A program made the position numbers and the translations under genes. A stretch of 39,106 bases of DNA from the NCBI GenBank assembly GCA_937859855.1, contig CALMAR010000380.1, positions 1-39,106 on the forward strand, read 5' to 3'. How positions within the stretch are numbered: the first letter of the stretch is position 1; every line of letters begins with the position of its first letter. Under the pieces are notes generated by a model. That model ran no database searches. It saw nothing but the letters and a program-made list of their open reading frames with translations, and was not told the origin of the DNA. This DNA comes from an uncultured Kineosporia sp. (lineage in GTDB: Bacteria; Actinomycetota; Actinomycetes; Actinomycetales; Kineosporiaceae). Shown in pieces: positions 33,196-39,106 of this stretch.

Positions 33196-34422
33196 ATGAA
33201 GGTTCCGCCGCTGTCCCCGATGCGCAATCCCATTCGTGACTACGACTGGGGATCCACCTCCGCGCTGGCCCAGCTGCAGAACCGGATTCCCAGCGGCGAC
33301 CCGGAGGCCGAGCTGTGGATGGGAGCCCATCCGGGCGCGCCGTCCAGCCTGGTGATGCCGGCCGCGGCCGCCACTGGCGGCGTCCTGCCGCTTCCGGACG
33401 CGATCGCTGAGGATCCTGAAACAGTGCTCGGAGCAAGCGGTCTGGCTCGATTCGGAGCCCGGCTGCCGTACCTGATGAAGATCCTGGCGATCGCCAAGCC
33501 GCTGTCGTTGCAGGTGCATCCGGACGCCGCCCGGGCCGCGGAGCGGTACCGCGCGGACGGCGATGGGCTCTATGCCGATCGCTGGCACAAGCCCGAGATG
33601 CTGTACGCCCTGGCTCCGACCGAAGCGCTGCTCGGATTCCGGCCAGTGGCGCAGGTCCTGTCCCTGCTGGAACGACTCGGTTGTGAGCGGCTGGCCGACC
33701 TGCAGGCCAGCTTGGGCAAGGACGACGACAGCGACGACACCGCCCGGCTGCGGCGCGCGTTCGCCACCCTGTTGCGCTGGCCGCCGGATCAGCGGATGTC
33801 TCTGGTGGCCGACGTCGCCTCGGCCCTGATCCGTCTGGAGACGAACGGGAACACCGGCTATCCAGATGTTTTCGGCTGGATGGGACGTCTGGTCGGCCTG
33901 TACCCGGCCGATCCGATGGTGCTGGCACCGGCCCTGCTGGACCTGGTCAAGCTGGCCCCGGGCGACTCATTCTTCGTGCCGCCAGGCGTGCCGCACTGCT
34001 ACCTGTGCGGGCTGGGCCTGGAGATCATGGCGGCGTCGGACAATGTCCTGCGGGCCGGGTTGACCAGCAAGGCGGTAGAGGTCGATGAGTTGCTCACGGT
34101 GGCCGACACTCGCCCGCTGGCTGCTCCGGAGGCCGCGATCAGCCAGCTGGGCCCGGCCGAGACCAACTGGCGGGTGCCGGTCGAGGAGTTCCAGCTGTCC
34201 CGGATCCGGATTGCCGCCGGGGACGCCGTGATGGCCAGTGAAACCATCTCCGGACCTCAGATCCTGCTCTGCACGGCCGGTCTAGCTCGGGTGACCTGCG
34301 GTTCGTCGGCGGTCGAACTACCGCCGGGAGCATCGGCTTTCGCCACAGCGCAGGCCGGTCAGCTGGAGTTGTCGGCCGCTGGACCGGAACCGGCCGAGGT
34401 GTTCCGCGCCGCAGCCGGCTAG
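33196..34422 (+). CDS. manA: Mannose-6-phosphate isomerase, class I
   Basis: The 408-residue zinc enzyme interconverts mannose 6-phosphate and fructose 6-phosphate for mannosyl donor supply. Type I motifs are in order: NPIRDYDWGS near the start, AELWMGAHPGAPS, LSLQVHPDAARA (zinc-binding Gln and His), HKPEMLYAL (zinc-binding Glu), and VPPGVPHCYLCGLGLEIMAA (zinc-binding His) followed by SDNVLRAGLTSKAVEVDELL, the actinobacterial form. ATG 33196 has no clear Shine-Dalgarno sequence because inverted repeats reach the start codon; ATG at codon 9 is an alternative. Together with a phosphomannomutase-type enzyme it would support GDP-mannose synthesis. Confidence 0.93.
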   Translation: MKVPPLSPMRNPIRDYDWGSTSALAQLQNRIPSGDPEAELWMGAHPGAPSSLVMPAAAATGGVLPLPDAIAEDPETVLGASGLARFGARLPYLMKILAIAKPLSLQVHPDAARAAERYRADGDGLYADRWHKPEMLYALAPTEALLGFRPVAQVLSLLERLGCERLADLQASLGKDDDSDDTARLRRAFATLLRWPPDQRMSLVADVASALIRLETNGNTGYPDVFGWMGRLVGLYPADPMVLAPALLDLVKLAPGDSFFVPPGVPHCYLCGLGLEIMAASDNVLRAGLTSKAVEVDELLTVADTRPLAAPEAAISQLGPAETNWRVPVEEFQLSRIRIAAGDAVMASETISGPQILLCTAGLARVTCGSSAVELPPGASAFATAQAGQLELSAAGPEPAEVFRAAAG

Positions 34423-34435
34423 CGGCGGCCACCAG

Positions 34436-35296
34436 CTATTCGTCACGGGACCAGGGCGTCACCGGACGTTGCTGGGCGACGCCGTCCACAGTGACGTCCA
34501 GCCGCTCGTTGAAGAAGGCGACGTGGTTCAGCACCCGCTCGGCGTCCGGCAGCGGCTCTGGATACCCCCAGGCCAGGTCGGTAACGGTCTTGCCCCCGAT
34601 GACCACGTTCCAGTACGAGGCCCGCCCTTTGTAGGCGCAGGAAGTGTGGGTCGGCGACGCAACCAGCTCGGCCTGGATGTCATCGACCGGCAGATAGAAG
34701 CGCACCGGCAGGTTGGTCTCGAAAAGGGTCAGCGGATGGAAGGATTCAGCCACCAGCTCGCCGTTCAGTTCCAGCCGCAGATGTCTCGAACTGTGAAGGA
34801 CGTCGATCCGGTGGAACGGGTCCTTGGGATGCGCAACGTTGAGTTCCTCCTCCTCGAACCAGGTGAAGGCGTTGAAGTCGAGGACGACGTAACCGTCCAG
34901 GTCGCGGTCGTGCAAGCGGAAACCGGTTCCCGGCAATGTCTTCGGGTCAGGCCCGGGAGTGGTGAGATCGACTGGCTCGCCCTCGGCGGTGTGCACGTCG
35001 AAGGGGATGGACGGGTCGAGCACCTCTCGACCGGAGACGTCGGGCACGGCCACACCCTGGATGGCATCCGTTCCGGGCTGCACCGGAAGGGGCGTGGACC
35101 GCGTCAGTTCGGCTCCGATCTCGCCAGCTGGCACAGCGTAGGCCGGGACCACCCGCCGCGGTTCCCACAGCAGCACGGCGCTGGTGGTATCGACCAGCAC
35201 CTGGTCGTCGATCATGGCCCGGATCCGCTTGGCGGTGCGCTCGAACCTCAGATGCTCGAGTTGACCGTTCAGCACCGTGCGCACTTCAACACTCAT
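34436..35296 (-). CDS. Protein with two DUF427 domains
   Basis: The 286-residue protein contains the DUF427 pattern twice. The second copy is clear: HLRLELNGELVAESFHPLTL, LPVRFYLPVDDIQAELV, TSCAYKGRASYWNVVIGGK and AWGYPEPLPDAERVLNHVAFF. The first (residues ~20-130) is more diverged but retains RIRAMIDDQVLVDTTSAVLL and VVPAYAVPAGEIGAEL. DUF427 is a small beta-rich fold often found alone; its function is unknown. The ATG at 35296 begins 23 bp from the end of the next gene on the same strand (35320-35724), so the two may be co-transcribed. It converges on manA with 13 bp between. Confidence 0.85.
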   Translation of the reverse strand: MSVEVRTVLNGQLEHLRFERTAKRIRAMIDDQVLVDTTSAVLLWEPRRVVPAYAVPAGEIGAELTRSTPLPVQPGTDAIQGVAVPDVSGREVLDPSIPFDVHTAEGEPVDLTTPGPDPKTLPGTGFRLHDRDLDGYVVLDFNAFTWFEEEELNVAHPKDPFHRIDVLHSSRHLRLELNGELVAESFHPLTLFETNLPVRFYLPVDDIQAELVASPTHTSCAYKGRASYWNVVIGGKTVTDLAWGYPEPLPDAERVLNHVAFFNERLDVTVDGVAQQRPVTPWSRDE

Positions 35297-35319
35297 GAGA
35301 TCAACGTACGCCGCTTCGA

Positions 35320-35724
35320 TCAGATCGCGCGCATCCGGTTGTTGCGGGGGTTGTGCTCGAGTTCAGCCAGGCCGAGCCGTTCCAGGATCGGCGGGATGTA
35401 CATGCCGAATCGGCCGCGCAGTCCCTGCTTCAGCCCGTACCAGCCCCCGGCCGGGTTGTCACTGGATCGCCCCCACGCCTCGACCGTGTCATCCTTGGCC
35501 GGCTTCTGCTCGTCGGCCGAGCCGAGTTCGATCCAGTCGCCGCGGCTTTTCAGCATCTGGTGCAGGTCATCGATCGCTCGCTGCTGGTAGTGCAGCGTGG
35601 TCCTGCCGACGGTCACCACGATCACCGGTTGCCCCCGGGATGTGTCTAGGTAAGCGGTGTAGTCCGAGGTCAGCGGCGGCGTCTTCAGCTGCCAGGGATT
35701 CTCGGGGGTTCCAGGTTCGGCCAT
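35320..35724 (-). CDS. Conserved actinobacterial hypothetical protein (DUF6855-like)
   Basis: The 134-residue soluble protein starts MAEPGTPENPWQLKTPPLTS and contains TLHYQQRAIDDLHQMLKSRG, DWIELGSADEQKPAKDDTVE and WGRSSDNPAGGWYGLKQGLR. I recall this family as a widespread actinobacterial protein of unknown function (probably DUF6855), but no catalytic motif is visible. ATG 35724 has an AAAGGA ribosome binding site. It is divergent from a WYL-type regulator and the 92-bp spacer contains a perfect 15-bp inverted repeat, so it is a likely target of that regulator. Confidence 0.78.
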   Translation of the reverse strand: MAEPGTPENPWQLKTPPLTSDYTAYLDTSRGQPVIVVTVGRTTLHYQQRAIDDLHQMLKSRGDWIELGSADEQKPAKDDTVEAWGRSSDNPAGGWYGLKQGLRGRFGMYIPPILERLGLAELEHNPRNNRMRAI

Positions 35725-35768
35725 TGATCTGGTCCTTTCGTCGGCGCGCGACTTCCAGGCAGCTTGTC

Positions 35769-35803
35769 AGATCGAACCTGACATCTGCTGTCAGGTTCGA
35801 TCT
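35769..35803. promoter_or_regulatory. Perfect 15-bp inverted repeat, candidate operator
   Basis: The left arm AGATCGAACCTGACA (35769-35783) and right arm TGTCAGGTTCGATCT (35789-35803) are exact reverse complements around a 5-bp centre. It lies between the divergent small protein and WYL-type regulator genes, and its right edge meets a TACGAT -10 candidate. Binding by the adjacent regulator is inferred. Confidence 0.85.
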
Positions 35804-35808
35804 ACGAT
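35803..35808 (+). promoter_or_regulatory. Candidate -10 element (TACGAT) of the regulator gene
   Basis: TACGAT follows the inverted repeat and ends 8 nt before GTG 35817. A CTGACA at 35778-35783 is a possible -35 element with a long 19-bp spacer, placing the repeat across the promoter. Confidence 0.45.
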
Positions 35809-35816
35809 TCGGGATC

Positions 35817-36482
35817 GTGCGCGCGAGCCGGGTGATCAGCATGCTGATCGCGCTGCGGCAGCGGGGCCAGCTCACCGCCTCCGAACTGGCCCAAGAGCTC
35901 GAGGTATCACCGCGAACCATCCTCCGGGACGTCGAAACCCTCAGTGCGGCCGGCGTTCCCATCTACGCGGTGAAAGGATCAGGTGGCGGGATCCGGCTGC
36001 TCGGCGGCTTCGGGGCCGCGATCTCGGAGATCACCGGGGAGACCGCGGCCGGTCTGCTGCTGGCCGGTCAGCCCGAGCTTGCCGCAGTGCTGGGCCTGGG
36101 TGCCGCGGCCCGGGCGGCCCCGCGGTCGATGCTGGCGGCGCTGCCGCCGCCCCTGGTGGCACCGGCCACTGCGATCGATGACTGGTTCATCTTGGATCCA
36201 TCGCCCTCGCCGGGCGATTCGCTCGATCCGCGCCTGATCCGACTGGCCAGCCGGGCGGCCCAGCTGCGGCTAGAACTTCGCAACGACTTTGGGCCCGTCC
36301 TGCGGCCGCTGGGCCTGGTGCTGTCTCGAGGCGACTGGCTGCTGGTCCACCTGGATGGTTCCCGGCCGGTGGCGATGTCCTTGACGCAGCTTCCGGATGA
36401 CTACCGGCTTGGCCGGCCCTTCGCCCGGCCCGCCAATCTCACGTTGCGGGACGCCTGGCTCGAGCTGAATGGCCTTGAGTAG
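35817..36482 (+). CDS. HTH transcriptional regulator, YafY/WYL type
   Basis: The 221-residue protein starts with a DeoR-type winged helix-turn-helix: RASRVISMLIALRQRGQLTA, ELAQELEVSPRTILRDVETL, then AAGVPIYAVKGSGGGIRLL. This arrangement is diagnostic of YafY/WYL regulators. The C-terminal part (about 120-221) is shorter than a full WYL plus WCX region and lacks an obvious WYL tripeptide, although HLDGSRPVAMSLTQL resembles a sensor beta strand. GTG 35817 was chosen because the HTH starts there and a TACGAT hexamer precedes it; the longer frame upstream crosses the neighbouring gene. It probably controls itself and the divergent small gene through the 15-bp inverted repeat. Confidence 0.85.
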   Translation: MRASRVISMLIALRQRGQLTASELAQELEVSPRTILRDVETLSAAGVPIYAVKGSGGGIRLLGGFGAAISEITGETAAGLLLAGQPELAAVLGLGAAARAAPRSMLAALPPPLVAPATAIDDWFILDPSPSPGDSLDPRLIRLASRAAQLRLELRNDFGPVLRPLGLVLSRGDWLLVHLDGSRPVAMSLTQLPDDYRLGRPFARPANLTLRDAWLELNGLE

Positions 36483-36540
36483 CAGCGGCAGCTGGCTGGT
36501 CCTGCCAACGGCCCCGAGTCCTGCGCAGCCGCGGCTGGGC

Positions 36541-37833
36541 TCAGCTCTCCAAGCCCGGGTAGAGCGGAAACGCCTCGGTCAGCTTGGTGACCCGGGCTCG
36601 CAGCCCATCCACATCGCAACTGGGCTGCAGCGCGGCGGCGAGGATGTCGGCCACCTCGGCGAACTCCGCAGGCCCGAAGCCCCGGGTGGCCAAGGCGGGG
36701 GTACCGATCCGCAGACCCGAGGTCACCATCGGCGGCCGTGGGTCGAACGGCACCGCATTGCGGTTGACCGTGATGCCGACGTCGTGCAACCGGTCCTCGG
36801 CCTGCTTGCCATCGAGCGACGACTCCCGCAGGTCGACCAGGATCAGGTGCACATCCGTGCCGCCGGTGAGCACTGAGACACCGGCCCGGCGGGCATCCGC
36901 CGCCAGCAGCCGCTCGGCCAGGATCTGGGCGCCGTCCACCGTGCGCTGCTGCCGGTCCTTGAACTCCGCACCTGCTGCGATCTTGAACGCCACCGCCTTG
37001 GCCGCGATCACGTGCATGAGCGGGCCGCCCTGCTGGCCCGGGAACACCGCAGACTGGAACTTCTTGGCGTTCTCGTCGTCCCGCGCCAGGATCACCCCGC
37101 CGCGTGGCCCAGCCAGGGTCTTGTGCGTCGTCGAGGTCACCACATCGGCCAACGGCACCGGGTTGGGGTGCAGGCCGGCCGCGACCAGACCGGCGAAGTG
37201 GGCCATGTCGACCATCAGGTAGGCGCCAGTCTCGTCAGCGATCGAGCGGAACGCCTCGAAGTCCAGCTGCCGGGGATAGGCCGACCAGCCGGCGATGATC
37301 ATTTTGGGTCGATGTTCGAGCGCCTTCTGCCGGACCACATCCATGTCGATCCGGAACGTCTGCGGATCCACGCCGTAGGCGGCGACCTCGTACAACCGGC
37401 CACTGAAGTTGATCTTCATGCCATGGGTCAGGTGCCCGCCGTGAGCCAGCTCCAGGCCGAGGATCCCGTCTCCCGGGCGGATCAGCGCGTGCATCGCCGA
37501 GGCGTTGGCCTGGGCGCCGGAATGCGGCTGGACGTTGGCGTACTGCGCATCGAACAGGGCCTTGACCCGATCCCGGGCCAAGTCCTCGGCCTGGTCGACG
37601 AATTCGCAGCCGCCGTAGTACCGCTTGCCGGGATAGCCCTCGGCGTACTTGTTGGTCAGCACCGAGCCCTGCGCCTCGAGCACGGCGCGGGGAGCGAAGT
37701 TCTCGCTCGCGATCATTTCCAGGGTGTGCCGCTGGCGGCCTAGTTCGCCGCTCAGAACGGCAGCCAGCTCGGGATCGGCCTCGGCCAGCGACTGATCAGT
37801 GATCGATGCTGGCCGGGTGGAGGTCTGGGTCAT
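36541..37833 (-). CDS. glyA: Serine hydroxymethyltransferase
   Basis: The 430-residue PLP enzyme interconverts serine plus tetrahydrofolate and glycine plus methylene-tetrahydrofolate, a main source of one-carbon units. Signatures are [61 protein letters not shown] and the PLP lysine in [13 protein letters not shown] (Lys238). The C-terminal [12 protein letters not shown] is also typical. ATG 37833 has an AGGAG ribosome binding site 6-7 nt upstream; the longer reading frame to 37938 would run through the riboswitch and was rejected. A ZTP riboswitch lies in its leader. Confidence 0.96.
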   Translation of the reverse strand: MTQTSTRPASITDQSLAEADPELAAVLSGELGRQRHTLEMIASENFAPRAVLEAQGSVLTNKYAEGYPGKRYYGGCEFVDQAEDLARDRVKALFDAQYANVQPHSGAQANASAMHALIRPGDGILGLELAHGGHLTHGMKINFSGRLYEVAAYGVDPQTFRIDMDVVRQKALEHRPKMIIAGWSAYPRQLDFEAFRSIADETGAYLMVDMAHFAGLVAAGLHPNPVPLADVVTSTTHKTLAGPRGGVILARDDENAKKFQSAVFPGQQGGPLMHVIAAKAVAFKIAAGAEFKDRQQRTVDGAQILAERLLAADARRAGVSVLTGGTDVHLILVDLRESSLDGKQAEDRLHDVGITVNRNAVPFDPRPPMVTSGLRIGTPALATRGFGPAEFAEVADILAAALQPSCDVDGLRARVTKLTEAFPLYPGLES

Positions 37834-37845
37834 GAGAGTCTCCTG

Positions 37846-37881
37846 CGGGGCGTGGTCGTCAGGGTGCGATTCCTTGCCCCG
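37846..37881 (-). promoter_or_regulatory. Candidate expression-platform stem of the glyA leader
   Basis: On the minus strand CGGGGC (37881-37876) can pair with GCCCCG (37851-37846), which lies directly before the AGGAG of glyA. The upstream arm starts at the edge of the riboswitch core, so ligand binding could control the stem and access to the ribosome binding site. Inferred from complementarity. Confidence 0.4.
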
Positions 37882-37960
37882 GGGCCCAGGCGAACGACCC
37901 GAGGACGACGACGCTGCCGCTTCCCGGTGGTTGCCCACCCGAACGCCAGTCGCGGCATAT
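37868..37960 (-). ncRNA. ZTP (ZMP) riboswitch, pfl motif, in the glyA leader
   Basis: On the minus strand the leader reads CGCGACTGGCG (37955-37945), a GGTGG-GCAA-CCACC hairpin (37939-37926), GGGAAGCG, a variable linker of ~25 nt, and CGCCTGGGCC (37892-37883). This succession - GACUGGCG, hairpin with ACCACCGGGxAGCG, distal CGCCUGGGC - is the conserved core of the ZTP riboswitch. The class senses ZMP/ZTP, which accumulates when 10-formyl-tetrahydrofolate runs short, and switches on one-carbon genes including glyA. The ends given are approximate. Confidence 0.85.
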
Positions 37961-37999
37961 CAAGCCTAGCAAGTAGCCCAGATATCGTCCTCGACGGCC

Positions 38000-38005
38000 T
38001 ACTAT
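38000..38005 (+). promoter_or_regulatory. Candidate -10 element (TACTAT) of the DUF4383-like gene
   Basis: TACTAT ends 6 nt before GTG 38012, fitting a leaderless transcript. No convincing -35 is present. Confidence 0.45.
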
Positions 38006-38011
38006 CTGACT

Positions 38012-38542
38012 GTGAGTAATGTCTTCGTCGCTCTACGCATTTCGGGATGGCTTCGGACTTTCGGGGCGCTGTTCGGTGTCTGGTACCTGGCTGTCGCGGT
38101 CTGCGGCTGGGTCACCACCGGCTGGTCGGGGTCGGGGCAACTGCTCGGTTTATCGATCGATCCGGCGCAGAACCTCATTCACAGCGTCGCCGCCCTGGTC
38201 GTGATGGCCGCACTGGCCGGATCCGATCGGGCCACCGGACTGGCTCTGACCGGCTTGGGCAACGCTCTGGGCCTGGTCGCCGTGCTCGGATTCCTGGGCG
38301 TCCTCGACCGCACGGCCGGTGGCTTCGCCATCGCCGATCCGGAGAACTTCTTCCATCTGGCCACCGGCGCGGCCGCATTGAGCGCTGGGCTGATGTCGAT
38401 GCCGCCCGTGCCGTTGCCAGCGCCGGAACTAGGCCCATCCGTGCTGGTTCTGCCGGACCCGGATGAACCGGAGAGCCTGACACTGCCCCGTCCCCGCTCC
38501 AGTACCACGACGAGCGAAGCGGGGGTTGCGGGCATACGGTGA
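38012..38542 (+). CDS. Small integral membrane protein, DUF4383-like
   Basis: The 176-residue protein has four hydrophobic segments (about 13-35, 55-70, 76-97 and 113-130) and a hydrophilic C-terminal tail of ~45 residues rich in Pro, Ser and Thr. The LLGLSIDPAQNLIHSVAALV motif, with a conserved Asn-xx-His in the second helix, and ENFFHLATGAAAL are the features I associate with DUF4383 membrane proteins of actinomycetes. The function is unknown. GTG 38012 was chosen because of the TACTAT hexamer upstream. It is divergent from glyA; the OsmC gene begins 46 bp downstream. Confidence 0.75.
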   Translation: MSNVFVALRISGWLRTFGALFGVWYLAVAVCGWVTTGWSGSGQLLGLSIDPAQNLIHSVAALVVMAALAGSDRATGLALTGLGNALGLVAVLGFLGVLDRTAGGFAIADPENFFHLATGAAALSAGLMSMPPVPLPAPELGPSVLVLPDPDEPESLTLPRPRSSTTTSEAGVAGIR

Positions 38543-38545
38543 TTC

Positions 38546-38559
38546 GGATCGAAAGATCC
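38546..38559 (+). other. GGATC-GAAA-GATCC stem-loop before the OsmC gene
   Basis: A perfect 5-bp stem closed by a GAAA tetraloop lies 30 bp before the OsmC start. It may be a short RNA structure in the leader; it is too short to call a terminator. Confidence 0.4.
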
Positions 38560-38588
38560 TGTCTATCCGAGCTATCGCAAGGAGCATC

Positions 38589-39029
38589 ATGCCAACGCGT
38601 ACAGCCCGCACCGCCTGGACCGGAGGTCTCCAGGACGGCTCCGGTCAGGTGGAGCTCTCCAGTTCCAAGGTGGGCACCTTCGACGTCTCCTTTCCCAAGC
38701 GGGCCGCCGACGAGGCTGGCGGGACGACCAGCCCGGAAGAACTGATCGCGGCCGCGCACTCCTCCTGCTACGCCATGCAACTGTCGGCCCTGATCGCGGA
38801 AGCCGGTGGCTCACCGCAGAGCCTGGAGATCACTGAGGACGTCTCTCTCGGACCGGATCCGGATGGTGGCTTCCGCTTGACCGGCATCAAGGTCACGGTC
38901 GTCGGGGAAGTGGATGGCCTGGACGAGGCGGCTTTCGTCAAGGCGGCTGAGGCCGCCAAGGCTTCGTGCCCGGTCAGCAAGGCGCTGACCGGCGTGGAGA
39001 TCACCTTGGACGCATCTTTGGAGTCGTGA
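38589..39029 (+). CDS. OsmC/Ohr-family peroxiredoxin
   Basis: The 146-residue protein begins ATRTAWTGGLQDGSGQ-like (TARTAWTGGLQDGSGQVELS) and has the two reactive cysteines of the family: Cys60 in AAAHSSCYAMQLS and Cys127 in AAKASCPVSKAL. NPEELIAAAH-type (here SPEELIAAAH) precedes the first. It would reduce organic or fatty-acid hydroperoxides, probably with lipoyl or thiol donors. The form fits the OsmC branch rather than Ohr. ATG 38589 has an AGGAG ribosome binding site 4-5 nt upstream; an in-frame extension to 38526 was rejected because it crosses the stem-loop and lacks family character. Confidence 0.93.
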   Translation: MPTRTARTAWTGGLQDGSGQVELSSSKVGTFDVSFPKRAADEAGGTTSPEELIAAAHSSCYAMQLSALIAEAGGSPQSLEITEDVSLGPDPDGGFRLTGIKVTVVGEVDGLDEAAFVKAAEAAKASCPVSKALTGVEITLDASLES

Positions 39030-39049
39030 GCCAGGCCGTCCGGCCCAGC

Positions 39050-39106
39050 TCAGGCTTCGCCTGAACGCGAATTCGGCCCGGCACTGTGCGGTTGACCGCA
39101 CGGTGC
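39050..39106 (+). terminator. Two stem-loops after the OsmC gene
   Basis: TCAGGC-TTC-GCCTGA (39050-39064) and an 11-bp stem with one T-G wobble and a TTGA loop (39081-39091 pairing 39096-39106) follow the stop codon. The second reaches the end of the window, so a following T run cannot be checked. Termination is inferred from position and stem strength. Confidence 0.6.

Noticed and set aside
36528..36539. CAGCCGCGGCTG palindrome between the WYL-type regulator and glyA
   Set aside because: It has no loop and no T run; such palindromes are expected in high-GC DNA, so I did not call a terminator.

Overview
The window is high-GC DNA with many GTG starts, GTGA/ATGA-type gene overlaps and TANNNT hexamers 6-8 nt before start codons. 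It is most likely chromosomal DNA of an actinomycete (Actinomycetota); the genus cannot be fixed from the sequence alone. Several neighbourhoods match mycobacterial order as I remember it: lpdA - GGCT-like gene - PNP - pmmB ... add ... deoA - cdd (compare Rv3303c-Rv3315c), a divergent Prim-PolC/LigC pair (compare Rv3730c/Rv3731), and a HAD/GH65 pair (compare Rv3400/Rv3401).

Layout. 1-8141: the biotinyl C-terminus of an acyl-CoA carboxylase alpha subunit, a disulfide-less LpdA-type flavoprotein, a gamma-glutamylcyclotransferase-like protein coupled to purine nucleoside phosphorylase, a phosphohexomutase, a beta-solenoid/TPR protein and adenosine deaminase. 8162-18185: DNA repair (PrimC-like polymerase and LigC), a PrsW-like protease, a DUF3311/solute symporter pair, a SigE-family sigma factor with a membrane partner, and a beta-phosphoglucomutase/GH65 disaccharide phosphorylase operon. 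18186-20968: a lower-GC island holding one large membrane alpha/beta-hydrolase, preceded by a decayed copy of the deoA 3' end. 20969-24929: deoA, cdd, an orphan BMP-type lipoprotein and an M20 amidohydrolase, completing a nucleoside salvage cluster. 25120-27994: a second lower-GC cassette with a membrane-anchored Nudix-like protein, a GHMP sugar kinase and a nucleotidylyltransferase. 28222-39106: D,D-carboxypeptidase, YihY-type membrane protein, 2H phosphoesterase, trpS, an alpha/beta-hydrolase lacking its nucleophile, manA, a double DUF427 protein, a small conserved protein divergent from a WYL-type regulator across a perfect 15-bp inverted repeat, glyA behind a ZTP (pfl) riboswitch, a DUF4383-like membrane protein and an OsmC peroxiredoxin.

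Working together. PNP, deoA, cdd, add and pmmB form a nucleoside salvage route in which released ribose/deoxyribose 1-phosphate could be isomerised by a phosphopentomutase-like enzyme. HAD plus GH65 would split an alpha-linked disaccharide to glucose and beta-glucose 1-phosphate and then glucose 6-phosphate. PrimC and LigC would fill and seal short gaps. The least explained parts are the two low-GC inserts: the membrane hydrolase island with its deoA relic, and the Nudix-like/kinase/nucleotidylyltransferase cassette, which looks like a sugar-activation module for an unknown product. No tRNA, rRNA, CRISPR array, transposase or integrase was found.
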